Positions 46,608-55,863 of a DNA stretch of 64,000 nucleotides are shown piece by piece. The stretch comes from Flavobacteriales bacterium (lineage in GTDB: Bacteria > Bacteroidota > Bacteroidia > Flavobacteriales_F > PHOS-HE28). Under the pieces are notes generated by a model. That model was not told where the DNA came from. It was given only the letters and a program-made list of their open reading frames with translations, and made no database searches. The stretch spans positions 478,128 through 542,127 of the forward strand of contig JADJLR010000008.1 of NCBI GenBank assembly GCA_016710015.1. Direction: 5' to 3'. The translations under genes were made by a program, and so were the position numbers. Positions within the stretch are counted from its first letter, which is position 1. Every line of letters begins with the position of its first letter.

Positions 46608-47287
46608 ATGGCCACCAAGCGATCCCTCCCGGCCGTTCCCGCGCCCGCCCCGGAGCGTGTGGTGGTCGGTATTGCGCATGATGAGAATGTGGCGCGCAGG
46701 GGGTTGCGGGACTCGTTGCGGGAGTCGGGTATTGAAGTGGCCATCGCCGTGGAAACGCTTGCCGACCTGGAGGTGGGGCTGCGCAGCCTGCCGGATGTAC
46801 GCGTGCTGGTGGTGCAGCTGCACCTGCCCGTGAAACAGATGACCGAGGACCTGGAGCGCCTGATGCGCCGCAGCAAGTTGCCGGTGATCGTGATCGGCGC
46901 ACTGAACGGGCCGGTGGTGGAGGCCTTGGTGCAGACCTGGACGTGAAGGGGGTGTTGACCAACAAGGTGCTGGACCCCGAATTGGTGTTGGCCGTGCAGG
47001 TGGTGGCACAGGGCGGCATGCATGCCAACAACTGGATGCTGGACCAATTGAAGCATAAGCGCAAGCGGGCGAGTGTGACGGAGCAACGCGACGCGGTGCG
47101 GTTGACCGAACGCGAATCGGAGGTGGCGCAATGCATCCTTGCGCATCCGGCCTTGAGCTATCTCGGCACGGGCAACTTGCTTGGGATCGGCGAGCGCACC
47201 GTGGAAACGCATGTGCGCAGCTTGCTGAAGAAGTACCACCAGCCCAACCGCCTTTCCTGGTTGGCGTTCATGATGCAACAGCGCTGA
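46608..47287 (+). CDS. LuxR-type regulator with a pseudo-receiver domain (one frameshift)
   Basis: About 226 residues. The receiver-like domain (about 17-130) keeps the acidic pair (AHDEN) but has Gln70 where the phospho-acceptor Asp should be (VLVVQLHLP in place of VLMDxxMP). It therefore cannot be phosphorylated in the usual way. A single-base indel near 46930 (after ALVQT) moves the rest into another frame: DVKGVLTNKVLDPEL, then a LuxR helix-turn-helix, LTERESEVAQCIL and IGERTVETHVRSLLKKY. It is transcribed divergently from hsdM. Control of the defence operon is possible but not shown. No histidine kinase is adjacent. Confidence 0.75.
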
Positions 47288-48046
47288 ACCGATGCGCGGT
47301 GATGCGTTCCACGGACCGGGTCATGCCTTGAGTTGACGCAGGTACGCGGCGCCGTTACAAGGTGATGCGCCCAGCGGACGATGGGATGAACGGACCAGCA
47401 CATGTGGATCACCGTGTGGTCCATGTGATCCACAGCGAAGTCGGTGTGATACGCGGAGAGGTCCATGTGATGCGCGGCCAAGTCGATGTGATGCACGGCG
47501 AAGTCGGTGTGATGCACGGCGAAGTCGGTGTGATGCACGGCGAAGTCGGTGTGATGCGCGGAGAAGTCGGTGTGATGCACGGCGAAGTCGGTGTGATGCA
47601 CGGCGAAGTCGGTGTGATGCGCGGAGAAGTCGGTGTGATGCGCGGAGAAGTCGGTGTGATGCACGGAGAAGTCGGTGTGATGCGCGGAGAAGTCGGTGTG
47701 ATGCACGGAGAAGTCGGTGTGATGCGCGGAGAAGTCGGTGTGATGCACGGAGCAGTCGGTGTGATGCGCGGAGAAGTCGGTGTGATGGACAGCGAAGTCG
47801 GTGTGATGCGCGGGCAGTTCCATGACCCGCTACGCACGAAATGCCAATTGGAGCCCCGGTGATGGGTGCCGTGCAAATTGGTTCGTGTGGTTGTTCGTGC
47901 GGTCGTGAAGCATCTTCCACATGGCCGCCTGGCGAGGGCTGCAGCGCGATGGGCTCCGGGCGATGCCCGGGGTGGATGCTCCGGGCGTTCCCGTAGACGG
48001 GTGGATCCTTTCGAACGCCGATCACGTGCAAGGGTCAAATCAAACC
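47288..48046. other. Region without a supported gene, dominated by a 21-bp tandem repeat
   Basis: The 759 bases contain the tandem repeat at 47419-47817. The 21-bp period keeps several frames open on both strands, so these open frames carry no weight as genes. Sequence on either side of the array shows no recognisable feature. Confidence 0.55.
47419..47817. repeat. 19-copy 21-bp tandem repeat
   Basis: Nineteen units of 21 bp (consensus GTCGGTGTGATGCACGGCGA plus A) run without interruption. Units vary at linked positions: CACGGC, CGCGGA and CACGGA alternate. The outer units are more degenerate. On the plus strand it would encode VGVMHGE, on the minus strand HHTDFSA-like heptads. There are no unique spacers, so it is not CRISPR. 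Copy number is likely variable. Confidence 0.85.
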
Positions 48047-48432
48047 ATGGCACTGGACAGGCCGAACAACATGCAGAAAGTGTATTACCTGGTTTTCTTG
48101 GGATTGTCACGCATCGTGCCATTCCAGTTGCTGCTCAAGGCACGCAACATCGTATCGAAGTTGACGGGCAACCCCCGACTTCGCAACTCCCACGCCACCG
48201 TTGCCAACGGTGTCGGATGCAAACTGACGTTCTGGATGCTGCACTTAAGGCCCACGCCGACAACCCCGGTCCACGGGAGAAGGAAGCGCGGGACAATGCC
48301 TTCGACGTCCTGAAGGGTTTGGTGGTGGACCTCGGCGGTTATATTGATCGCGACCGTCCATCTTCCTTGAGGCCCTTGCCCCGGAACTGCCCACAGGCGG
48401 TCCGGGGTCGGGGGCGTGCCGGAGGAATATAG
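48047..48432 (+). pseudogene. Small conserved hypothetical gene, frameshifted and 3'-degraded
   Basis: Frame one gives MALDRPNNMQKVYYLVFLGL and then LLKARNIVSKLTGNPRLRNS. After an indel near 48220 the second frame gives TDVLDAALKAHADNPGPREK and DVLKGLVVDLGGYID. Together they resemble a widespread small hypothetical protein with a KARNIVxKLTGNP motif followed by helices and normally a GYV...D end. The expected C-terminal 40 residues are replaced by unrelated sequence leading into the 160-bp repeat. Start 48071 (MQKVYY) is also possible. Function unknown. Confidence 0.6.
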
Positions 48433-48895
48433 AATGATCAATGAAGAACGCTCCATGATCAACGGAAGTGGGGCGTAAGGGCGGATTGATCATCCGCCCG
48501 ATCGGAAAGACGAAAGCGATATGCCGAACGAGGAAGCCTGAAGGAGGAATGATCAATGTGAAATGCTGAACGATCAATGATCAACGGAGGACGAGCGTGA
48601 GGATGGAGACCGGGACGGTCGTAGGACGAAGGAGCGTAAGGGCGGATGATCATCCGCCCGAGAGGAAGGACGAAAGCAAGATGCCGAACGAGGAAGCCTG
48701 AAAGAGGAATGATCAATGTGAAATGCTGAACGATCAATGATCAACGGAGGACGAGCGTGAGGATGGAGACCGGGACGGTCGTAGGACGAAGGAGCGTAAG
48801 GGCGGATGATCATCCGCCCAAGAGGAAAGACGAATGCGACATGCCGAACGAGGAAGCTCGATAGGAGGATTGTAGAACGATCAACGATCAACTGA
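48431..48895. repeat. 160-bp tandem repeat with 20-bp perfect palindromes
   Basis: Two full units (48551-48710, 48711-48870) follow one degenerate, shortened unit (48431-48550). The two full units carry the perfect palindrome GGGCGGATGATCATCCGCCC or a one-base variant; the short unit has a related arm pair. Each full unit also has a GACCG-GGA-CGGTC hairpin and the direct motif AATGATCAA. There is no coding content. The closeness of the copies suggests recent amplification. Confidence 0.85.
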
Positions 48896-48928
48896 GGACG
48901 ACTTGTACTTCACCAACACCAACGAACG

Positions 48929-49467
48929 ATGAACAACACGGACCAAGACGACGATAACTTTTGGTGCGACCTCCCGGACGACCTGAATGCTGCTTTTCAA
49001 GCGATCCAGGATCGGCGTGCGGCACAACCAGGGCAGCCCTTCGATCCCACCGAACTGGTGCGCCTCGCCACCGAACAGTGGCCGGACCTGCCGCTGGTGG
49101 CGGCCTCGTTCGCACTCTGCACCCTCGCATGGAATGAGAGCGAATGCTACACGTACTTCTTTGGGCTATGCCGAACGCGGTGCGCTGATCCGGGCCGGTT
49201 GTGAATTCATCGACCACCCCACGTTGGGCGAACTGTTGGTGGACCTCATGTTGGACGAGCGCGTGGAAGGCGGCGTGCGCGTGCTCGGCATCGACTACCT
49301 GGATCGCGTGTTCGGACAAAACCCCGAGGACTTCCGCTGCGAGATCCTCTGGCCCAAAGGACTTCGACCTCGACGGGTTGTTGGCAGAACTGGAAACGCC
49401 GGATGAGGAGCCCTGCCCGCACATGCGCATCGTACACATCGCCACTACGCCGCGACCTGCGCGCTGA
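48929..49467 (+). CDS. Hypothetical acidic protein (two frameshifts)
   Basis: Three overlapping frames join into one product of about 178 residues: MNNTDQDDDNFWCDLPDDLN up to ESECYTYF, then GYAERGALIRAGCEFIDHPT and DYLDRVFGQNPEDFRCEILW, then DFDLDGLLAELETPDEE to the end. Indels lie near 49160 and 49360. The protein is rich in Asp and Glu, without signal peptide or membrane segments, and is predicted mostly helical. No family is recognised. The gene starts 34 bases after the 160-bp tandem repeat. Confidence 0.55.
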
Positions 49468-49674
49468 GCGATGCACCGTACGCACAATTGCATGCACTTC
49501 GGTGCTTCGACGCGTGGGCTTGTACTCGCGCAAGAGCGCAATGGCACTGCCGGTGCTAGCGGAACTGGATGCCTCAGAGCCCCCCTGCATCGCCCTCCCC
49601 CTTGCACATTGTTCACCTTGCTCCGAACTTGCAGCGCGGTGGGGGGAATGCCTGTTCGTTGTCTGAATGCTTGT

Positions 49675-49752
49675 TCGTTGTCCTATGTCTGATGTCCTAT
49701 GCTTGGCCGATCGTCGCATAGGACATCGGACATCGGACATCAGACATCGCCC
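49675..49752. repeat. Heptamer repeat forming a 12-bp hairpin
   Basis: GATGTCCTATGC and its exact complement GCATAGGACATC (about 49690-49725) flank a 13-base loop. On the right the unit GGACATC recurs in tandem (GGACATCGGACATCAGACATC). It lies between the acidic hypothetical gene and the acetyltransferase-like gene and could form a terminator-like stem, though no T-run follows. Confidence 0.6.
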
Positions 49753-49813
49753 CCCGCCCACAGGCGCACTGAAACCCTCGACCCGCCGAAGCCACAGCGA
49801 AGTGATCCTACCA

Positions 49814-50607
49814 ATGAACGAGAACGTGCAGATCATCCCACTCACCCTTGGCTGATCGAGCAAGCGGCGCACCCGTGGCCCGACCGTTGGGAGGAGCGCT
49901 GAGCCGCCTGCGCTGGCACCTGAGCACACCCTATGCAATTGCGTTGATGGCCGAGATCTTCGGCGATGTGATCGGCGTGGCCTGCGGTTTCGTGCAGGAT
50001 GATGTCGGTCGTATCACGGTGCTCGGTTCTCTGGACGAGGCCGATGCCGAAGTGCGCAAATGGCTCACCGATGCGTTGATCGAAGCGCTTACCGAACAAG
50101 GTTGCACCAGCATCGAACTGGTGGCCGCACCCGCCGATGTGGCGAAGTGGCAAGGGGTCGGTTTCGCGCCGCACGAGACCATTCTGCGATACACCGGCGG
50201 CAAGTTCCTACAAGCCACCCGCGACGAGGTGATCCACCACGAACCCGAACACCGCTTGGGGATCTTGCACCTGGACCGCAAGGCTTTTGGCTACGATCGC
50301 AGCACGCTCGTGATGGAACACATCTACCTCTGCGTGGTGTACATGGAGGGCACACGCATCCGCGGCTATTCGCTCTCGCTGCTCGGCGAAGGCCTCATCA
50401 TCGCCGACGCGCCCGATGTGGGCCTGGAGCTGCAACGCTGGCATTTCCCGATCCAAGAACACATCCTGCTCCCTGAAGGCAGCGGCGCCATGAACACCTC
50501 ACCAAGCAGGAATACCGCAACGAAGTGGAAGGCATCCGCATGGTGCGCGGCGAGGTGATGCCGCTGCAGGTGGACATGTGCTTTGCTTGGGAGTGGGGGC
50601 GGTGTGA
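49814..50607 (+). CDS. GNAT-like N-acetyltransferase (three frameshifts)
   Basis: About 260 residues once joined. It starts MNENVQIIPLTL; an indel near 49850 shifts to the main frame, with LSTPYAIALMAEIFGDVIGV, KWQGVGFAPHETILRYTGGK and RLGILHLDRKAFGYDRSTLV. This is two GNAT-like halves, the second beginning with a typical FGYDRSTLV. Further indels near 50495 and 50598 hide the end: TKQEYRNEVEGIRMVRGEVM, then CFAWEWGAV. The last is confirmed by the duplicated segment at 55024, which has one more G. Acetyltransferase activity is inferred from fold-like motifs only; the substrate is unknown. Confidence 0.6.
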
Positions 50608-50735
50608 GTTCTTGACCTATCGCACAAGGTCGTTCCTGCCCCGGGGTCGGGATGACAGGCTGGGAATGACGGACGCGCAGCGAGCGCCCATCGGATAGCG
50701 AAGGACGGTGGCCGCAGCGGCCAATGCGATCGGCC

Positions 50736-53700
50736 TCAGGGCAACTGCTCCGTCCGCGTGTTCGTAGGCACCACCCCGCCGATGTTCTGCAGGATGATGT
50801 CGCGGTCGTTACCAGTGCCAGTGTAGCGCACGATGCCATCGAGGTTCACATCCTCGGAACGGTAGCCGCTAACGCTGTTGGTGGGTACCACGCCACCGAT
50901 CGCTAGCAGGATCACATCACGGTCATTGGCGGTGCCGGTGTAGATCACGGTATGATCGAAGGTGACATCACCGGCCCACAACGCTTCGAGGGCCACGGCA
51001 GAGGCGGTCATGGTACCCAAGTGGTTGCGGTGGCGTACGGCCACATGGTAGTTGCCCGGAGGCAGCAGAACGGTGAGCGGTGAGCTGCCGTCCAACTCCA
51101 CTACATCGCCATCGCGTTGCAGCAGCACACTTCGGCTGGCCACAATGTTGGCGGGCGTTGCGGCATCCCGCAGTTCAAGCAGCACCCGATCCACGATAGC
51201 ATCGTTGCCGGTAACTGCGAGAACGGAGGGGTCCACGGTGCCATCGTTGCCCGCGCCGGTGTGCACATAGCCCAAGCCGGGGTATGGGTCCGTCAGCGGA
51301 AGCTGCCCAGACCGCGTAACGAATCGGCCATCATACCCGTGGCACTGTCGTAAGGACCCTCCAAGAACACGCGTGCTGCAATGCGGATGAAGGGGACGCA
51401 TTCCGTGGCCCCGACACCACTTAGCTCACCGCTCGGGCAGGCCGTGCAGTTGGTCTGCCCTTCGATCGGATTGTAGGTGTTGGCGGCACAAAGCGTGCAT
51501 GCGATCTGACCTGTGGCCGGTTGCGCGGACCCGGCCGCGCAGGGTACACATGCGGTTTGGCCTTCCTGGTCTTGGAAACGCCCGGCCGGGCATTCCTGCG
51601 CAACAAGTCCATCGGCACAGAAGCTGCCCGCCGGGCGATCGTGCAGGCCGTGATCACATCGTTGCCGCCGATGTCGGTGATGGTAGCGAAGTAGCCCAGC
51701 ACGCAGGCACAGGAGTTCTCATCGAAGTTGGCGATACCGTCCACCGCCAGTAGGCAGGCATCGCAGGCATCGCCCAGATCATCCGCATCACTATCCGCTT
51801 GGCTCGTATTGGCGGTGGCGGGGCAGTTGTCCAGCACATCCACGATGCCGTCGCTATCGGTATCGGGACCGATGATCCCTCGCACGATAAAGGGAGAGAC
51901 CGTAGTACCCGCAGTGGTGAAGGGTCCCCCGGCATAAAGGTCCGTGCCGTTTACCGCCAGCGTATAGACGGAGTTGTTCATCCCCGTGCCCAGGGCCGAC
52001 CAGCTGCTGCCGTCCCATTTAGCGATTCGGTATGCCGATACCCCTCCTGCCTGGTTGAAGAACCCCCCGGCGTAGAGGTCCGGGCCGCTTACAGCAAGAC
52101 CACGCACCCAGCTATTCATCCCCGTTCCCAAGGCAGACCAGCTACTGCCATCCCATTTGGCGATGCCGTGGGTATTAGCTACCCCGCCCGCCGTGGTGAA
52201 ATATCCACCGGCGTATAGGTCCGTGCCGCTCACGGCCAGTGAACGGACGGAGCCATCCATCCCCGTGCCCAGGGCCGACCAGCTGCTACCGTCCCATTTG
52301 GCGATGCGGTCGGCCGATACGCCTCCCGCCATGATGAAATCTCCCCCTGCGTATAGGTCCGTGCCGCTTACCGCCAGCGCATGGACGTCGTTGTTCATCC
52401 CCATGTCCAAGGCCGACCAGCTGCTGCCATCCCATTTGGCGATGCGGTTGGCCGATACGCCTCCCGCCATGATGAAATCTCCCCCTGCGTATAGGTCCGT
52501 GCCGTTTACAGCAAGACCACGCACCCAGCCCTCCACCCCCGTGCCCAGGGCAGACCAGCTAATGCCATCCCATTTAGCGATGCGGTTGGCCGACACCCCA
52601 CCCGCCGTACTGAATCCGCCACCTGCGTAGAGATCCGTGCCGTTCACCGCCAGCGCAAGGACCGCCCCGTCCATGCCGGTGTCCAGTGCACTCCAGCTGT
52701 TTCCGTCCCACTTGGCGAGGAAACTAGTGTTAGCCCCCCCCCCGGCCATCGCGAATTCCCCCCCGGCATAGAGGTCAGTACCGCTTACCGCTAGCGCAGT
52801 GACATCACTATTCATCCCCGTTCCCAAGGCAGACCAGCTAATGCCGTCCCATTTGGCGATTCGATTAGCTACTACCCCACCCACCGTGGTGAAATTTCCT
52901 CCGGCGTATATACCCGTGGCACTCACCGCCAGTGCGGAGACCACATTGTTCACCCCTGTGCCCAAGGCCGACCAGCCACTACCGTCCCATTTGGCGATTC
53001 TCGCCGATACTCCACCCGCTGTGGTGAAATATCCACCGGCGTAGAGGTTCGTACCGCTCACGGCCAGAGAACGGACAGAGCCATCCATCATGGAGCCCAA
53101 GGCCGACCAGCTGCTACCGTCCCATTTGGCGATGTAGTTGGCCGATACGCCTCCCGCCATGATGAAATCTCCCCCTACGTAGAGGTCCGTGCCATTCACC
53201 ACAACAGCATAGACCGAGCTGGTCACCCCCACATCCAGAGCCGACCAACTGCTGCCGTCCCATTTGGCGATGTAGTTGGTATTTGCTGCACCCGCCGTGG
53301 TGAAGCCCCCCGGCGTACAGGTCCGCGCCGCTTACCGCCAGCGCACGGACCGTGTTGTTCATACCCGTGCCCAAGGCCGACCAACTGTTACCGTCCCATT
53401 TGGCGATGCGGTTGGCCAATACCCCACCCGCCGTGGCGAACGCCCCCCCAGCGTATACGTCTGTGCCGCTTAGCGCCAGTGCATTCACCGTGTTGTTCAT
53501 CCCCGTGCCCAAGGCCGACCAACTGCTGCCGTCCCATTTAGCGATACGGTTGGCCGATACCGCACCCGCCGTGGTGAAACTCCCCCCAACGTAGAGGTCC
53601 GTGCCGTTCACAGCCAGTGCATACACCGTGCTGCCCACTCCCGTGCCCAAGGCCGACCAACTGCTGCCATCCCATTTGGCGATGTGATTGGCCAGAACGT

Positions 53701-54645
53701 TTCCAACTAGAGAAAACCCACCTCCGATATAGAGGTTCCCGCTGCCATCCGAAACGCAGGCGTTCACTGTATTGCTGGCCCCTGGTATTCCCGGGTTCAT
53801 GCTTACCCAGTTGGCATCGCTGAAGGTGGGGTCGATGCGCAGGGGGTAGGTGGCGTTGACATCATCCACCTGAATGGCGAGCAGATCGGTGCCGCTCCCC
53901 TCCAAACGCGCTGCCAGTTCGTTGCCCGTGGCATCCGTAACGTGCAGGCGGTTGTACACCAACTTGCGGCCGGAAGCATTCAGGGTCAGGGTGGCACCAT
54001 CGGCCCGTGCTTCGGCCGTGGCACCATGCAGCGTCAATTCAAGATAAAGTTCGCCGCTGCCTGCGGGGCGGTCCGCAAGTATGAAATCCTGCCGCACACC
54101 GTCCACGCTCACCGAGTATTCCTCGGTGAGACCAGGGCGCACAAAGGAGACGAACTTCTCGCTCACGGCCACTGTCCCGAACGCGGGTAGTAGTACAGCG
54201 TTGCCTTCTCGCCCGAAGGCGCTGGCCGTCAACTTCAGGGCGCCTCCTGCCTTATCGGTACTGTTAAGAGTGAGCCCTTCGCGGTTACCGTGCCGCTTAG
54301 CTTTTGGAAGCCGGTGTGCAGCATCGCACCCTCCGGGGTGGCGCGTACACCAATGGCATCGCCGCTGTAATCGGCCGTGGCCTTGGCACCGATCCCATCC
54401 CAGGGAATGGGTTCGCTGGGTTCGTTTTCCGCAGCAGCCAGTTGTTCCGTCGTGGAAGTTATGCCATCGGGCCCGGCATTCGGGTGCGCCTGTTGGGCAC
54501 ATAAGCGCGGTGCGTTAGCCAGTAGCACCAAGAGCAGGCTCAACGAACCGAGAAAGCGGCATGCTAAGCCATGTTCCCGCTTCGGCTGTTCGCCCCTTGT
54601 GTTATGTGCACTTGGGCCTTGCGGGATCGTTCTGCGATCTTTCAT
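50736..54645 (-). CDS. Very large secreted propeller protein with dockerin-like C-terminus (frameshifted)
   Basis: About 1,300 residues from MKDRRTIPQG (54645). A signal segment (GSLSLLLVLLANAPRLCAQQ) precedes a globular domain with GDAIGVRATPEGAMLHTGFQ. About fifteen near-identical blades follow (IAKWDGSSWSALGTGM, then AVSGTDLYAGG). Next come thrombospondin type 3-like repeats (DTDSDGIVDVLDNCPAT), a Cys-rich region (GQTNCTACPSGELSG), and a C-terminal domain with VFLEGPYDSATGMM and two NDRDIIL...GGVVPTN segments resembling Ca-binding dockerin modules. No T9SS type A tail is seen. Indels near 54285, 53300, 51640 and 51400 break the frame. The 282-bp 3' end is duplicated at 55024-55305. Adhesin-like role inferred. 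Confidence 0.8.
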
Positions 54646-55023
54646 TACGTCTTGTGTTTGGTGGTTCGGTCGGTCGGAAAAAGAAAGGTCAGCGCATTCA
54701 ACATCCGTGTTGGCGCAGCGGCCAAGCAGGGTCTTCTCGATCTTGGCAGCGAGGTCCGGAACCGCCTGTGCAGCGACCGCAGTACGCACTGGGCGATCCG
54801 GCATCGCTAGGGAAATGAGCCGGTGGTAGTGCCGTGGTTCGATCGCGCATGCCGTTCATGGGCCATCGCTCGCGTAGTGTGCGATACGGCTCCTCTTTCA
54901 AAGTTTGCAAGGCAGAAGCAAATCGTGCATGACCGACATCATGCTCCGCAACTATTTTCCATCCAACCTGTAGCAACGAGAGGCGCGCTCTTTTCGGCGC
55001 AGGACCACACCGCGACACCGATC
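54646..55023. other. Region without supported gene
   Basis: The 378 bases between the start of the propeller gene and the duplicated segment contain only short open frames without domain-like content. About 70 bases around 54570-54645, at the start of the propeller gene, recur in degraded form at 59187-59258. Confidence 0.4.
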
Positions 55024-55500
55024 GGCATCCGCATGGTGCGCGGCGAGGTGATGCCGCTGCAGGTGGACATGTGCTTTGCTTGGGAGTGGGGGGCGGTGTG
55101 AGTTCTTGACCTATCGCACAAGGTCGTTCCTGCCCCGGGGTCGGGATGACACCTGGGAATGACGGACGCGCAGCGAGCGCCCATCGGATAGCGAAGGACG
55201 GCAGCCGCAGCGGCCAATGCGATCGGCCTCAGGGCAACTGCTCCGTCCGCGTGTTCGTAGGCACCACCCCGCCGATGTTCTGCAGGATGATGTCGCGGTC
55301 GTTACGGGCACCGGTGTACTTCACCTCTCCATCCAGATTGACGTCCTCCTGCGCGTATGCGCTGACGGTATGGGTGGGTACCACGCCACCGATGGCGCAG
55401 CGCCAAGTGGTAGTTGCCGAAAGCCGCATCGAAGTTCACGGGTGAGGTACCGTCCAGGTCCACCACGTCGCCATCGCGTTGCAGCAGCACGACCCTCCGC
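55024..55500. pseudogene. Duplicated segment: acetyltransferase 3' end plus propeller-gene 3' end
   Basis: Bases 55024-55305 repeat 50531-50812 with only a few changes. On the plus strand it includes the end of the acetyltransferase (VRGEVMPLQVDMCFAWEWGA) with an intact stop. On the minus strand it includes the terminal DRDIILQNIGGVVPTNTRTE of the propeller protein. Beyond 55305 similarity continues only at protein level (SAYAQEDVNLDGEVKYTGAR, LLQRDGDVVDLDGTSP). A deletion joins the two parts, so this is a truncated paralogue, not a working gene. Confidence 0.75.
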
Positions 55501-55790
55501 CCGCATGGTTGTACAGCGTGAACTGTTTGTCGAAACTCGCACTACGGGTGGCGTACGTGTATCGAACGCCGTTCACCAAGGCGTGGTGCGAAAGCAGCGC
55601 ACGCACAAGATCATGCTTGATCCGAGGCGACGCAGTTTGTGTTCGCGTACCGATGTATTCATGCGTTCCGTCTTGTCGAAACCATTGTGTTTCCATGGCT
55701 GAAGCCAGAGCAGGAATTCCCTCGTCGGTATACTGGCGGTAGAACGAAGCGTCAGTTGCGCGAGGCAGTGGGTCACTCTCCTTTCCCCAA
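55501..55790 (-). pseudogene. Coding fragment of unknown origin
   Basis: On the minus strand a clean stretch reads FYRQYTDEGIPALASAMETQ and later RALLSHHALVNGVRYTYATR up to QFTLYNHAGG, where it joins the duplicated segment at about 55500. It has normal codon usage but no start or stop of its own. Frames change near 55770. I do not recognise the family. It is probably a remnant brought together by the same rearrangement. Confidence 0.45.
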
Positions 55791-55815
55791 TGTGTCCGCG
55801 GTACCGTATTAACGC

Positions 55816-55845
55816 CGAAGGCCGGACGTTGACGTCCGGCCTTCG
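55816..55845 (-). terminator. Hairpin terminator after the pre-peptidase-like protein gene
   Basis: A perfect 13-bp stem (55816-55828 with 55833-55845, arm CGAAGGCCGGACG) encloses a 4-base loop. It starts 18 bases beyond the stop at 55864 of the minus-strand gene. Only a weak T-stretch follows. Confidence 0.65.
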
Positions 55846-55863
55846 ATCATGTGGTAGCTCCTG

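Noticed and set aside
47419..47817. CRISPR array
   Set aside because: The 21-bp units are contiguous with no unique spacers between them, and no cas gene is in the window.
47158..47823. His-rich 221-residue protein on the minus strand
   Set aside because: It is produced by the 21-bp repeat, which keeps several frames open at once; its C-terminal part is antisense to the LuxR regulator gene.
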